Shown: positions 6,461 to 15,436, numbered from the stretch's first letter. The stretch: 25,393 nucleotides of DNA from an uncultured Clostridia bacterium (GCA_944386395.1 CALXAZ010000167.1:1-25393); one strand, 5' to 3'. A program made the numbers and translations. The notes: generated by a model not told the origin, from the letters alone.

Positions 6461-8320
6461 ATGTCTAAGATAATAGGAATAGATCTTGGTACGACAAATT
6501 CCTGTGTTTCGGTTATAGAGGGTGGAGAGCCAGTAGTTATAGCAAATGCGGAGGGGTCGCGTACAACTCCGTCTGTAGTTGCATTTTCTAAAGACGGCGA
6601 GCGTATGATAGGTCAGGTTGCAAAGCGTCAGGCTATAACAAACCCAGACCGCACGATATCTTCCATCAAGCGAGAGATGGGAACAAACTACAAGGTGAAT
6701 ATCGATGGTAAGGCATATACTCCGCAGGAGATATCAGCGATGATTCTTACAAAGCTGAAAACCGATGCCGAGAGCTACCTCGGACAGCCGGTAACAGAGG
6801 CCGTTATCACCGTTCCGGCATATTTTTCCGATTCGCAGCGTCAGGCTACAAAGGATGCCGGTCACATTGCCGGTCTGGATGTAAAGCGTATAATAAACGA
6901 GCCAACAGCGGCAGCTCTTGCCTATGGGCTTGACAAAGAGCACGATCAAAAGATAATGGTCTATGACCTCGGCGGAGGCACATTCGATGTTTCGATCCTT
7001 GAGATAGGGGATGGTGTGCTCGAGGTTCTTGCTACAAACGGAGACACCCGGCTTGGCGGAGACGACTTTGATGAAAAGATTATGAATTGGATGGTCGCTG
7101 AGTTCAAGCAGAAGGAAGGTGTTGACCTTTCGGGCGACAAGATTGCAATGCAGCGGCTAAAGGAAGCAGCAGAAAAGGCGAAGATAGAGCTTTCTGGAGT
7201 AACCTCGACGTCGATCAACCTGCCGTATATCACAGCGGATGCGACAGGTCCAAAGCATCTGGATATGACGCTCACAAGAGCGAAATTCAACGAGCTTACA
7301 GCGGATCTTGTTGAGCGCACGATGGGGCCGGTACGTCAGGCGATGGCAGATAGCGGTCTTAATCCGTCTGATCTTTCAAAGGTACTGCTTGTTGGTGGTT
7401 CAACGCGTATCCCGGCAGTTCAGGAAGCAGTGCAGCGCTATGCAGGTAAAGAGCCGTTTAAAGGCATAAATCCGGATGAGTGCGTGGCTATGGGAGCCGC
7501 GATCCAGGGCGGCGTCCTTGGCGGGGATGTTAAGGGACTTGTGCTGCTTGATGTAACCCCTCTGAGTCTCGGAATAGAGACAATGGGCGGAGTGTTTACA
7601 AAGCTTATCGAGCGTAACACTACTATTCCTACAAAGAAAAGCCAGATATTCTCCACCGCAGCCGACGGGCAGACCTCTGTTGAGGTACATGTCCTTCAGG
7701 GTGAGCGCGAGATGGCCCAGTATAATAAGACCCTTGGTCGCTTCCATCTCGATGGTATAGCTCCTGCTCCGCGTGGAGTGCCGCAGATAGAGGTATCGTT
7801 TGATATCGATGCAAACGGCATAGTAAACGTTTCTGCAAAAGACCTTGGAACAGGTAAAGAACAGAGGATAACGATAACCTCATCCACAAACATGTCCAAA
7901 GAAGACATTGAAAAGGCTGTTAAGGAGTCTGAGCAGTATGCGGCTGAGGACAAGAAGCGCCGCGAAGAGGTGGATGCAAGGAATCATGCAGACCAGCTGG
8001 TTTATCAGAGCGAAAAGGCTCTTGCCGATCTTGGAGATAAGGTAACGCCGGATGAAAAGGCAAAGGTGCAGGCGGCAGCAGATAAGCTGAAAGAAGCGCT
8101 CAAGCGCGAGAATAATATAGACGAGATAAAGAATCTCACCGAGGAGCTTACCAAGGAATTCTACTCGGTCAGTGAGAAGCTCTATCAGCAGGCAGCAGCA
8201 GAACAGCAGGCGACTGGTGGGCAGCCGGGCGCAGGGCAAAGCAATCCTGCGGGGAATGGCGAGCCTGTATATGATGCCGACTACAAAGTGGTCGATGACG
8301 ATGACAACAAAAACAAATAA
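6461..8320 (+). CDS. dnaK: Chaperone DnaK (Hsp70)
   Basis: This is the ATP-driven Hsp70 chaperone. The 619-residue length is normal. The N-terminal ATPase domain begins with IIGIDLGTTNSCVSV and contains VITVPAYFSDSQRQATKDAG, INEPTAAALAYG, VYDLGGGTFDVSIL and VLLVGGSTRIPAVQ. The conserved linker VLLLDVTPLSLGIET follows near residue 360, then the beta-sandwich substrate domain, a helical lid, and a Gln/Ala/Gly-rich tail ending in an Asp/Lys-rich segment. ATAGGAGG gives a strong ribosome binding site ahead of the ATG. It is co-transcribed with hrcA and grpE; a strong hairpin separates it from dnaJ. Confidence 0.99.
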   Translation: MSKIIGIDLGTTNSCVSVIEGGEPVVIANAEGSRTTPSVVAFSKDGERMIGQVAKRQAITNPDRTISSIKREMGTNYKVNIDGKAYTPQEISAMILTKLKTDAESYLGQPVTEAVITVPAYFSDSQRQATKDAGHIAGLDVKRIINEPTAAALAYGLDKEHDQKIMVYDLGGGTFDVSILEIGDGVLEVLATNGDTRLGGDDFDEKIMNWMVAEFKQKEGVDLSGDKIAMQRLKEAAEKAKIELSGVTSTSINLPYITADATGPKHLDMTLTRAKFNELTADLVERTMGPVRQAMADSGLNPSDLSKVLLVGGSTRIPAVQEAVQRYAGKEPFKGINPDECVAMGAAIQGGVLGGDVKGLVLLDVTPLSLGIETMGGVFTKLIERNTTIPTKKSQIFSTAADGQTSVEVHVLQGEREMAQYNKTLGRFHLDGIAPAPRGVPQIEVSFDIDANGIVNVSAKDLGTGKEQRITITSSTNMSKEDIEKAVKESEQYAAEDKKRREEVDARNHADQLVYQSEKALADLGDKVTPDEKAKVQAAADKLKEALKRENNIDEIKNLTEELTKEFYSVSEKLYQQAAAEQQATGGQPGAGQSNPAGNGEPVYDADYKVVDDDDNKNK

Positions 8321-8339
8321 GCAAGTAAGCTAGGTTCTG

Positions 8340-8373
8340 TTAAAGGTGTGTGGATGCGTCCACATGCCTTTAA
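8340..8373 (+). other. Intercistronic hairpin between dnaK and dnaJ
   Basis: A 15-bp stem runs from 8340-8354 to 8359-8373, all paired with two adjacent G-U pairs, closed by a TGCG tetraloop. It is followed by TAGGGTA, not by a T tract, so it does not look like a terminator. A role in mRNA processing or 3'-end protection, setting the DnaK:DnaJ ratio, is plausible. The remaining bases of the 101-nt gap contain only the dnaJ ribosome binding site (GAAGGG at 8405-8410). Confidence 0.75.
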
Positions 8374-8421
8374 TAGGGTATTGGGAAATACGGGAGATTA
8401 TCCAGAAGGGACAGAAGCGGA

Positions 8422-9582
8422 ATGCCCGAACAGAAAAGAGACTATTATGAGGTGCTCGGGATACAAAAGGGCGCTTCAGAAGAGGAAATAAAGCGCGCAT
8501 ACCGCAAGATGGCGCGCAAATACCATCCTGATGTCAACCCCGGGGATAAAGAAGCTGAAGAGAAATTCAAAGAAGTAAATGAGGCAAATGAGGTGCTCTC
8601 CGACCCGCAAAAGAGGGCGATGTATGACCAGTATGGTCACGCCGGAGTAGATCCAAACTTTAATCCCGGAGGAGGATTTAGCGGTTTCGGAGGCTTTGGC
8701 GGAGACGATTTTGACCTTGGGTCGATATTTGAGTCGTTCTTTGGCGGGGGCATGGGAGGTTCTGGGAGCGGCAGGAGAAATGGACCTGTGCGCGGGGAGA
8801 ACCTTCGTGCTTCGGTGGTGTTGTCATTTGAAGAGGCGGCGTTTGGTTGCAAGAAAGAGATCGGGATAACGCGGGTTGAGAGCTGCCCCGATTGCGGCGG
8901 TAGCGGTGCGGCAAAGGGTACGGCAGTCGAGACCTGCCCGCACTGTCATGGTACGGGGCAGGTGCGCACGACAAGACGCACCCCCCTTGGAATGATGACA
9001 ACAAGCGAGGTATGCCAAAACTGCGGCGGCAGCGGCAAACAGATAAAGACGCCGTGCTCAAGCTGTGGTGGCAGCGGAAGGGTGCGCAGAAGCAGGAGCA
9101 TACAGGTGGATATCCCAGCAGGTATCGATGATGGGCAGACGATATCTATCCGCGGCGAAGGCAACGGAGGCTTAAACGGAGGACCGGCAGGTGATCTTTT
9201 GATAACTGTGCAGGTGCGTCCTCACGAAATATTTACGCGAAATGGGACATCTGTAATATGTGAGATGCCGATAACGTATGTCCAGGCTGTGCTGGGCGCC
9301 GATATAGAGGTGCCAACTCTTGACGGGAAGGTGCAGTACAGGATACCCGAGGGAACCCAGACAGGGACCACGTTCCGTCTTCGTGGAAAGGGTATACCGA
9401 GGATACATTCTACGACAAGAGGCGACCAGTATGTAAAGGTGTTTGTTGAGGTCCCCAAAAACCTCAATGAGAAACAGAAAAACCTGTTGAGAGAATTTGG
9501 CGACTCGCTTGGCGAACAGAACTATGAAAAGCGGAAAGGTTTTTTTGATAAGCTTAAAAATATGTTTAAAGATAAGATATGA
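8422..9582 (+). CDS. dnaJ: Co-chaperone DnaJ (Hsp40, type I)
   Basis: DnaJ delivers unfolded clients to DnaK and stimulates its ATPase. The 386-residue protein has every part of a type I family member. It has a J domain (residues 1-70) with the HPD motif at 35-37 and a Gly/Phe-rich linker (about 80-118). The zinc-binding domain carries four CxxCxGxG motifs starting at about C155, C172, C198 and C212 (CPDCGGSG, CPHCHGTG, CQNCGGSG, CSSCGGSG). C-terminal client-binding domains follow. It is the last gene of the operon, ending about 20 nt before a bidirectional terminator. Confidence 0.98.
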   Translation: MPEQKRDYYEVLGIQKGASEEEIKRAYRKMARKYHPDVNPGDKEAEEKFKEVNEANEVLSDPQKRAMYDQYGHAGVDPNFNPGGGFSGFGGFGGDDFDLGSIFESFFGGGMGGSGSGRRNGPVRGENLRASVVLSFEEAAFGCKKEIGITRVESCPDCGGSGAAKGTAVETCPHCHGTGQVRTTRRTPLGMMTTSEVCQNCGGSGKQIKTPCSSCGGSGRVRRSRSIQVDIPAGIDDGQTISIRGEGNGGLNGGPAGDLLITVQVRPHEIFTRNGTSVICEMPITYVQAVLGADIEVPTLDGKVQYRIPEGTQTGTTFRLRGKGIPRIHSTTRGDQYVKVFVEVPKNLNEKQKNLLREFGDSLGEQNYEKRKGFFDKLKNMFKDKI

Positions 9583-9603
9583 TATGGTCCCGTAGGGGCA
9601 ATA

Positions 9604-9638
9604 AAAATGCGGCAGGTCAAGCACCTGCCGCATTTTGT
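9604..9638 (+). terminator. Bidirectional terminator after dnaJ
   Basis: A perfect 14-bp stem (AAAATGCGGCAGGT at 9604-9617 with ACCTGCCGCATTTT at 9623-9636) has a 5-nt loop and A/T runs on both sides. It can end rightward dnaJ transcription and leftward transcription of the convergent TIM-barrel gene. Confidence 0.9.
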
Positions 9639-9646
9639 TTTAGTGT

Positions 9647-10513
9647 TTATTCCCAATCGAGGTTTTTGTATTTTTCCCTAAAGTTCTTCATGCTCAGCGT
9701 TACCGAGTCTATTTCGTCAAGAAGGGTCATATCCTGCTCAAGAGTAATATACTTCACTCCCACTTCGTTTGCCGCGTCAATGATCGCCTGGATATCCATT
9801 ATTCCTGTACCAATTTCAACAAAATCGGTCGGCTTTCTGAATTTATTCAGCTCCTCACGGTCAACTGGGGCCTGTCTGGAGGAAAGATGCTCAAGTAGGT
9901 TCACCTTGGCATCGGCAGACATATCTTTCTGATGGATCATTGTTACCCTGCTGCCATATTTTTTTATGAGAGCTACCGGGTCCATGCCGCCGCGCGCAGC
10001 CCAGAAGGTGTCTATCTCGATGTCGACAAGCTCCGGGTCGGTATTTTCAGCTATGATATCGAGGATGTACTTCCCATCGAACTGCAAAAATTCATGGTGA
10101 TGATTGTGATAATGGAATCTCATGCCGCGATCTTTGCAGAGCTTGCCGACTTCGTTCATGTAGCCGCAGTATGTAAGCACTTCGTCGAGGCTGTTTGCAA
10201 ACAGAGCAGCAAGACCGGGGTTCCAACAGTTTATACCAGCCTGGTAGTCGAGATTTTCGATAAGCGCAGCCCTGTTTTCGGGCTCGAGATCCTTTGAGAG
10301 GAGGTGGCAGCCGATTATATTTACTCCCAGCTCTTTAATAAGTGCTTGGGCCTTATCAAGCGGCATGTCTAACCCATAGTTATACGGGCTATCGGGGTTA
10401 AAAGAGCATGTTTCCCAGTTTTTGTAACCGATAGCGGCAATTTTCCGCATGGTGCCCTCAGGATCTGCCTTCAACGAATTGCGTACAGAGAAAAATTGCA
10501 GTCCTACTTTCAT
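9647..10513 (-). CDS. Sugar phosphate isomerase/epimerase-like TIM barrel
   Basis: This 288-residue cytoplasmic protein belongs to the AP-endonuclease-2/xylose-isomerase-like TIM-barrel superfamily (IolE/YcjR-type). Visible family features are the strand motif MRFHYHNHHHEF, VDIEIDTFWAARGGMDPVAL, VTMIHQKDM, FVEIGTGIMD and the late acidic YITLEQDMT. These supply the His, Asp and Glu metal ligands typical of such isomerases and epimerases. The start at 10513 has AAGGAGGA 7 nt upstream; an open extension to 10663 is antisense-like, overlaps the upstream gene and is rejected. It follows the solute-binding protein gene by 25 nt and is probably co-transcribed, suggesting that it acts on the imported sugar or its derivative. 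The exact substrate cannot be read from sequence. Confidence 0.85.
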   Translation of the reverse strand: MKVGLQFFSVRNSLKADPEGTMRKIAAIGYKNWETCSFNPDSPYNYGLDMPLDKAQALIKELGVNIIGCHLLSKDLEPENRAALIENLDYQAGINCWNPGLAALFANSLDEVLTYCGYMNEVGKLCKDRGMRFHYHNHHHEFLQFDGKYILDIIAENTDPELVDIEIDTFWAARGGMDPVALIKKYGSRVTMIHQKDMSADAKVNLLEHLSSRQAPVDREELNKFRKPTDFVEIGTGIMDIQAIIDAANEVGVKYITLEQDMTLLDEIDSVTLSMKNFREKYKNLDWE

Positions 10514-10538
10514 CTTTTTGTCCTCCTTAAAATATATC

Positions 10539-12320
10539 TTAGTTATAGCCGACGGTAACGTCACGGTTAAGGTAATTGTCCCACGCCTGCTGGTACCATT
10601 CGATGCATTCTTTGATGCCCAGGTTTTCAAGCTCTGCAATGTACTCGTTCCATGTTTCATCATTCAGCTCAACAAGACCGGTCATAACTGACAGGGACCA
10701 TTCCTGCATGTATGTGTCGCAGTCGGAGAATTTTGAGGTATACTCTGTGGCATATTCAGGAGCGATATCGACAGCATAGAGCTTGTTTATCCCCTCAACG
10801 TCGGTGTCCCAGATGATGCCACATTCAGTGCGGGCTTTTTCCGACATTGTAGAGGAAAACTCGCGCCTGTAGTCAAACATATTTGCAATACCTGTCTGAT
10901 AGATGCAGTATTTCTGGATCATTGCCGTGGCAGATATGCCGTCCGGGTTGTTGAGTATCTCGTCATATAGTACGGGCTGCCCGTCGTCTGCATAGTAGAA
11001 GCTTACGCCTTCTACTCCGTAGTTGGAGAGTATCCGTCCCTCCTGGGTAAAGAAGTAGTCGAGGAACTTCATTATCATTGGGAGCTTGGACTCATCGCAG
11101 GAGGTGGAAACCGTTGTGCAGCAGTCCTTGCAGCGCTGAGAGGTGTTTCCGCTGTGGTAATAGCGGACAGTATCTTTTTCAGGAGTTGGAATCTCGATAG
11201 GGGTCCACGTACCAGAGTCTACGGTCTGAGCGTCATAGCGGTCGAGATTATTGAACCCGATTCTTGCGATGGCAGCCTTGCTGTTGAGGGCAAGGGACTC
11301 GCGGTCGGCGCTTGTACGGGAATAGAAGTCCTGATCGATGAGCCCTTCGGCATACCATTTGCTGAACATTTCCAGATAGTCCCGGAATTCATCAACATAT
11401 CCGCCATAGTAAACAGTACCATCGAGCTGATACCATCCGTTCCTTCCACCGGTCGGCCATGCACCTATATTATAACCGTTGGTGAGATCGGGATCAAGAC
11501 CTGTGGTGGCAGATACTGTATATGGGGACTCGACGCCGGATTCTTTTGCCTTTGAGAGGAAGGAATACCATCCGTCATATGTCTCGAGATCCTCTGAGGT
11601 GTATCCCCATTCCTCCATCCAGTCGGTACGGGCGCAGGGACCTATCCAGCAGGGCTGCCAGTATGGGTTTATGTTCCACACGGCGGCGATACGGTTCGAG
11701 TCTGTGATGCTCTGGCGCATGCACTCGTCGTCAACTGTACGGCGCAGCATATAGTTTTTGCAGTATTCGGGCACCAGCTCCGTCAAATCCCTAATGCTGC
11801 CCTGATCTATGTATTTGTCAAAACCACCAATATAATAGCTTGTGCCGTTTATGAGGTCTGTGAGCTGCTGCGAGGCGATCATTAGGTTAAACTGTACCGA
11901 TTCCTGCCCGATGGTTGGATGGTGCCAGTCTATCTTTACATTGAGACGCTTTGACACCTCCTGCCAGGCAACCGAGTCGTTGAGATCGATCATCCCGGAG
12001 TCAGCAGCCGGAGTAGAGCCCCAGATCGATATTTCAAGGGTGTCATCCGAAAGCGGGAGGCTGTAAGGCATATCACCTTCGAACGCTGCGTCGTTCTGGT
12101 TTCCCGACCAGGGGTCCTGCGTAGTGTTCAGGATTTCCTCCATCGTTTCTTTCTGGTTGCCGGCAGTAGCGGGCTGAGTTGATCTTTCAGTAGCCGCTGT
12201 CGTGGATGTTGTGGAAGCGGTGGTGCCAGTAGTAGCCGAGCTGGCGTCTTCAGAGCATGCAACGAGAGTAAGCAGGCAGACCACAGCAAGAAAAATCGCA
12301 ACCACTCTTGCTTTTAACAT
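10539..12320 (-). CDS. Extracellular solute-binding lipoprotein (LplA-like)
   Basis: This 593-residue ABC-type substrate-binding protein has a lipoprotein signal peptide: a hydrophobic stretch and lipobox LVAC with the lipidated Cys at residue 22. A Ser/Thr/Ala-rich tether follows (about 23-56), then a large extracellular domain. Its length, and segments such as TLEISIWGSTPA and the long C-terminal alpha/beta part, resemble the LplA/YtcQ group of family 1 binding proteins for oligosaccharides. AAGGGGG precedes the ATG by 7 nt. It begins an operon with the TIM-barrel enzyme and diverges from a LysR-type regulator. No membrane permease or ATPase lies next to it, so its transport partners must be elsewhere or it works as a sensor or scavenger. 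The carbohydrate substrate is inference. Confidence 0.82.
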   Translation of the reverse strand: MLKARVVAIFLAVVCLLTLVACSEDASSATTGTTASTTSTTAATERSTQPATAGNQKETMEEILNTTQDPWSGNQNDAAFEGDMPYSLPLSDDTLEISIWGSTPAADSGMIDLNDSVAWQEVSKRLNVKIDWHHPTIGQESVQFNLMIASQQLTDLINGTSYYIGGFDKYIDQGSIRDLTELVPEYCKNYMLRRTVDDECMRQSITDSNRIAAVWNINPYWQPCWIGPCARTDWMEEWGYTSEDLETYDGWYSFLSKAKESGVESPYTVSATTGLDPDLTNGYNIGAWPTGGRNGWYQLDGTVYYGGYVDEFRDYLEMFSKWYAEGLIDQDFYSRTSADRESLALNSKAAIARIGFNNLDRYDAQTVDSGTWTPIEIPTPEKDTVRYYHSGNTSQRCKDCCTTVSTSCDESKLPMIMKFLDYFFTQEGRILSNYGVEGVSFYYADDGQPVLYDEILNNPDGISATAMIQKYCIYQTGIANMFDYRREFSSTMSEKARTECGIIWDTDVEGINKLYAVDIAPEYATEYTSKFSDCDTYMQEWSLSVMTGLVELNDETWNEYIAELENLGIKECIEWYQQAWDNYLNRDVTVGYN

Positions 12321-12365
12321 ATTTTTTCCCCCTTAGTAATGTATAATCTTTCTATATCAGCACTT

Positions 12366-12387
12366 TTGTGCCGGTATACCAGCAAAA
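12366..12387. promoter_or_regulatory. Candidate operator palindrome in the SBP-LysR intergenic region
   Basis: TTGTGCCGGTATACCAGCAA and the two following A residues form an imperfect palindrome centred on GGTATACC, with two mismatched positions per half-site. It lies 46-67 bp upstream of the solute-binding protein start, where an operator would be expected. The rest of the 284-bp gap (12321-12604) is AT-rich and holds no gene that I can support; several TATAAT-like hexamers lack a matching -35. Confidence 0.45.
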
Positions 12388-12604
12388 TACGTGTTCAACA
12401 TGTAGCTTAAACCGATATCCGATGCACTTGGCAAATTTACGGAAATATGTTAAAATTATTACGATTTCTTATGCACTAATTATAATTGTGTTTAAGAAGT
12501 TTGTCCAATGCCAAATTTCTTTTTGCGTATAATTATACATATACAAACAGGAATATAATTTTTGAATACTCGGTAAATCCACAGATATATACGGGGGGAT
12601 ATGA

Positions 12605-13456
12605 ATGGATATTCAGCATATACGATATTTTTGCAAAATAGCTGAATACAGGAGCGTTTCACGCGCAGCAAATGAGCTGCATGTAACCCAGCCGTGGCTG
12701 AGCAGAGTGCTGCGCTCGCTGGAAGAGGAGCTGGGGGCAAAACTTTTTGAGCGAAAGCATAAGCAGATGACGCTTACAGAATTTGGTGAAAAGTATTATA
12801 ATGCGGCGGCGCGGGCAGTTTTGCTTCTTGACGCGGCAACATCCAGCTTGTCTGAAAAATCTGATAATATTGTGAAGGTATACGGCGGGGGAGCGAACAA
12901 ATTTTTTGATGCTCTGAAGAGGTTTGAAGAGCTGTACCCAGACATTACCGTAAAAAATGTCCTTGAGCTTGAGAGCTATGATTCTGCCGATGTTATGATA
13001 CTTAACGAGCCTGTTATGATGGAGGACATGAATATAAGACCCATATACACCGGGGAAATTATACTAATAGTGTCCTCCAACCATCCTCTGGCAAAGGCGA
13101 AGGTAGTAAATCTGAGGGATTTTTCGGGAGACATATTCAATATGCCGGCAGATCCGGCACTCAGGACAGTTTGTATGAGTCTCTGCCGTATGGCGGGGTT
13201 CGAACCAAAGGTTCTTGAGGCAGGACCGCAGCGTCCGGCAATAGTGTGGCTTATACGGCAGAATTCGGTAGTACATATGAACGCCGAATCGAGCTTCTTA
13301 TACGTTGCCGATGGAACTACGCTTCTGCATATAGGCTTTCCTTCGCCAATAAACAGATATTCGATAGTTTGGTCAAAGAAGCGACCATTGAGTTATGGGA
13401 CCGAGACGATGATAAATTTTCTTACCGAATATTTTAAGGATGAGGATTTAAAATAG
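12605..13456 (+). CDS. LysR-type transcriptional regulator
   Basis: The 283-residue protein has the family layout. An N-terminal winged helix-turn-helix spans residues 1-60, with MDIQHIRYFCKIAEYRSVSR, AANELHVTQPWLSRVLRSLE and EELGAKLFERKHKQMTLTEF-type signatures. A linker helix follows, then a periplasmic-binding-like effector domain from about residue 85. The effector domain is somewhat divergent and short. GGGGGGAT precedes the ATG; an overlapping ATG at 12601 is out of frame. It is transcribed divergently from the solute-binding protein gene, the usual position of a LysR regulator relative to its target, so it may control that operon. No terminator is obvious downstream. Confidence 0.92.
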   Translation: MDIQHIRYFCKIAEYRSVSRAANELHVTQPWLSRVLRSLEEELGAKLFERKHKQMTLTEFGEKYYNAAARAVLLLDAATSSLSEKSDNIVKVYGGGANKFFDALKRFEELYPDITVKNVLELESYDSADVMILNEPVMMEDMNIRPIYTGEIILIVSSNHPLAKAKVVNLRDFSGDIFNMPADPALRTVCMSLCRMAGFEPKVLEAGPQRPAIVWLIRQNSVVHMNAESSFLYVADGTTLLHIGFPSPINRYSIVWSKKRPLSYGTETMINFLTEYFKDEDLK

Positions 13457-13584
13457 ACGAAAATAGGAAATAAATGTTTCGCTGGGGAAATTTTAGAAAA
13501 ATTTAATAAATTTATTAGGCTAAATTAAGGAATAACAGATACTATAAATTGTAACTGTTTTGTTCTTACTTCAAAATTTTCAGG

Positions 13585-13593
13585 TGATATACT
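13585..13593 (+). promoter_or_regulatory. Candidate extended -10 promoter of the adaptor/ABC/SLH operon
   Basis: TGATATACT at 13585-13593 is an extended -10 (TGnTATAAT-like) about 128 bp ahead of the adaptor start. The -35 region is weak (TTACTT at 13566-13571 with a 16-bp spacer). The gap 13457-13720 is AT-rich and shows no gene. A TATAAT at 13689-13694 sits too close to the start codons to be a useful promoter. Confidence 0.4.
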
Positions 13594-13720
13594 GAGTAGG
13601 AAAACAGAGGGATGTAGAGCTGAAGTGCTGTTATACACCAAATGAAATGGGAACAAGTTCCTGAAATAGCAGTCAAATACATATGACGGTATAATCTTAA
13701 TGAAACGTGAGGAAAAGGAC

Positions 13721-15436
13721 ATGAGTGAAAGCAATACAAATCTGCTCGAAAAAACAGATGGGTCTTCCGGAGTGGTGACAGAACCTCTCGTATCTCCTGA
13801 GGCTCCAGGGGGAGGAAAAAAGAAGAAAAACAAGCGCAATAAAAAGGTCATCAAAAGGGTAATTGCCATAGTTGTCGCGGTGGCAATACTTGGGAGCATA
13901 GGGTTTGGCATGTACAAGCTTTTTGCGGGAGGAGATGACGAAAAGCAAGCATTGACCGAGTTTACTTACATAGGTTCTATCCAATCCACGATTACGGGGA
14001 GCGGTGTTACAAGACCAAAGGACAGCGCAACGCTTTCGGCTCTTGTTTCGGGGGTAGTTGAAGAAGTGAACGTTGCTGAAGGGGACCGGGTAGAAGTCGG
14101 GGATCTCATCTACGTTATAAATTCGGAAACTGCCGACGCGGAGATAGCGGCAGCTGAGGAGGAGCTTGCAACAAGGCAGGATAGCCTGGAAAAGCTCTAT
14201 CAGGAGCTGGAGGATATACTTTCAGACCAGAGTAAGCTTACTATAACGGCGCCATTTTCTGGAAAGCTCATAGACTGCAATATAAATAAAGATGATTTCA
14301 TTGCGGAAGGGACTGTTATTGGAACGCTGGTAAATGATAGCAAGATGCGCCTTACACAGTATTTCAGCTATGCATATGAAAATGATATAACAACGGGGAT
14401 GACGGCAAAAGTATCGATACCCTCGAGCATGTCAACCCTAAGTGGGACTGTCGAAAGCATTACGAAGGTTCAGCGCGTATCGCCTGAGGGAGCGCTGCTA
14501 TTTGAGGTTGTAGTCGTTGTAGACAATCCTGGTACGCTTACTGAGGGGACGCTTGCCAATGCTTTTGTAACAACATCTTCTGGGGAGGATGTATATGCCT
14601 ATGAGGCAGCCGAGATGCAATATTATGAGAAGCGCAGCATAGTGGCTGAGGTGGGAGGAACCTGCCTTTCGCATAACATGAAAGATTATCTTCCAGTTTC
14701 AGGCGGATCAGTGCTTGCATCACTCAGCTCGGACGCATTTGATGACCAAATAAAGGCAATGAATAAGCAGATAGAGACTGCAGAAGAAAGCCTTAATGAA
14801 CAGCTCGACGTTATAAGCGAAAAAAACAAGGAGCTTGAAAAATATAGGGTTACGGCACCTATTGCCGGAAACGTAATGTCCTGCTCATTTATCGTTGGGG
14901 AGGAAGTTACGGCAGGATCTGCGAGTGTCACCATTGCGGACACATCGATTATGTATCTGGAGGCCCAGATAGATGAGATGAATGTAGCAGACGTGTTGGT
15001 TGGTATGCCGGTTGAAATATCCCAGTACGATGGGAATGTGTTCTATGGTGAAGTGTCCTCGGTAAGCATGGAGGGCAAGTACGAAAACGGAGTGTCGTTT
15101 TTCCCGGCGGTAATTACCATAGAAAATGCCGGGGACCTGATGAGCGGTATGTACTGTGACTACAAAATGGTAGCAAGCGAGATATCCGATTGCGTCATTG
15201 CACCAGTTCAGGCTGTTAAATATACAGAGCAAGGGACCTGTCTCTTTGTTAAGAGCGATACACAGCCGGAAAATGCGATAACCGACCTGGGTGAGGATGT
15301 TGTGCCCGATGGGTTCTATGCAGTGCCGGTGGAGGTTGGACTTACAGACAACTATGGTGCACAGATAGTGAGTGGGGTGGACGCTGACGTCGAGGTGTTC
15401 ACAAGCTATCTTATAGATCAGGGCAGCAGCTGGTAA
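13721..15436 (+). CDS. MacA/HlyD-like membrane fusion (adaptor) protein with duplicated core
   Basis: This 571-residue protein has a cytoplasmic Lys-rich N terminus (KKKKNKRNKKVIKR, about 34-46), one membrane helix (43-64) and a large extracellular part. The extracellular part contains two adaptor modules. The first lipoyl half (103-136) and its partner (172-205) flank a short coiled coil (137-170). A second coiled coil (about 338-374) is preceded by a lipoyl-like segment (304-337) and followed by its partner (375-407). Beta-barrel domains follow each, near 208-286 and 409-485. Most MacA-type adaptors have one such module. The start at 13721 has GAGGA 8 nt upstream; an in-frame ATG at 13700 would add seven residues. 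It is first in an operon with a MacB-type ATPase and permease and should connect them with an envelope or export function. Confidence 0.88.
   Translation: MSESNTNLLEKTDGSSGVVTEPLVSPEAPGGGKKKKNKRNKKVIKRVIAIVVAVAILGSIGFGMYKLFAGGDDEKQALTEFTYIGSIQSTITGSGVTRPKDSATLSALVSGVVEEVNVAEGDRVEVGDLIYVINSETADAEIAAAEEELATRQDSLEKLYQELEDILSDQSKLTITAPFSGKLIDCNINKDDFIAEGTVIGTLVNDSKMRLTQYFSYAYENDITTGMTAKVSIPSSMSTLSGTVESITKVQRVSPEGALLFEVVVVVDNPGTLTEGTLANAFVTTSSGEDVYAYEAAEMQYYEKRSIVAEVGGTCLSHNMKDYLPVSGGSVLASLSSDAFDDQIKAMNKQIETAEESLNEQLDVISEKNKELEKYRVTAPIAGNVMSCSFIVGEEVTAGSASVTIADTSIMYLEAQIDEMNVADVLVGMPVEISQYDGNVFYGEVSSVSMEGKYENGVSFFPAVITIENAGDLMSGMYCDYKMVASEISDCVIAPVQAVKYTEQGTCLFVKSDTQPENAITDLGEDVVPDGFYAVPVEVGLTDNYGAQIVSGVDADVEVFTSYLIDQGSSW

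Noticed and set aside
10514..10663. Extended N terminus of the TIM-barrel protein
   Set aside because: The extension lies in the solute-binding protein gene, and a strong AAGGAGGA site fits the start at 10513.
12492..12740. 82-codon minus-strand open frame across the LysR promoter region
   Set aside because: It is antisense to the conserved LysR helix-turn-helix, with no ribosome binding site or recognisable motif.
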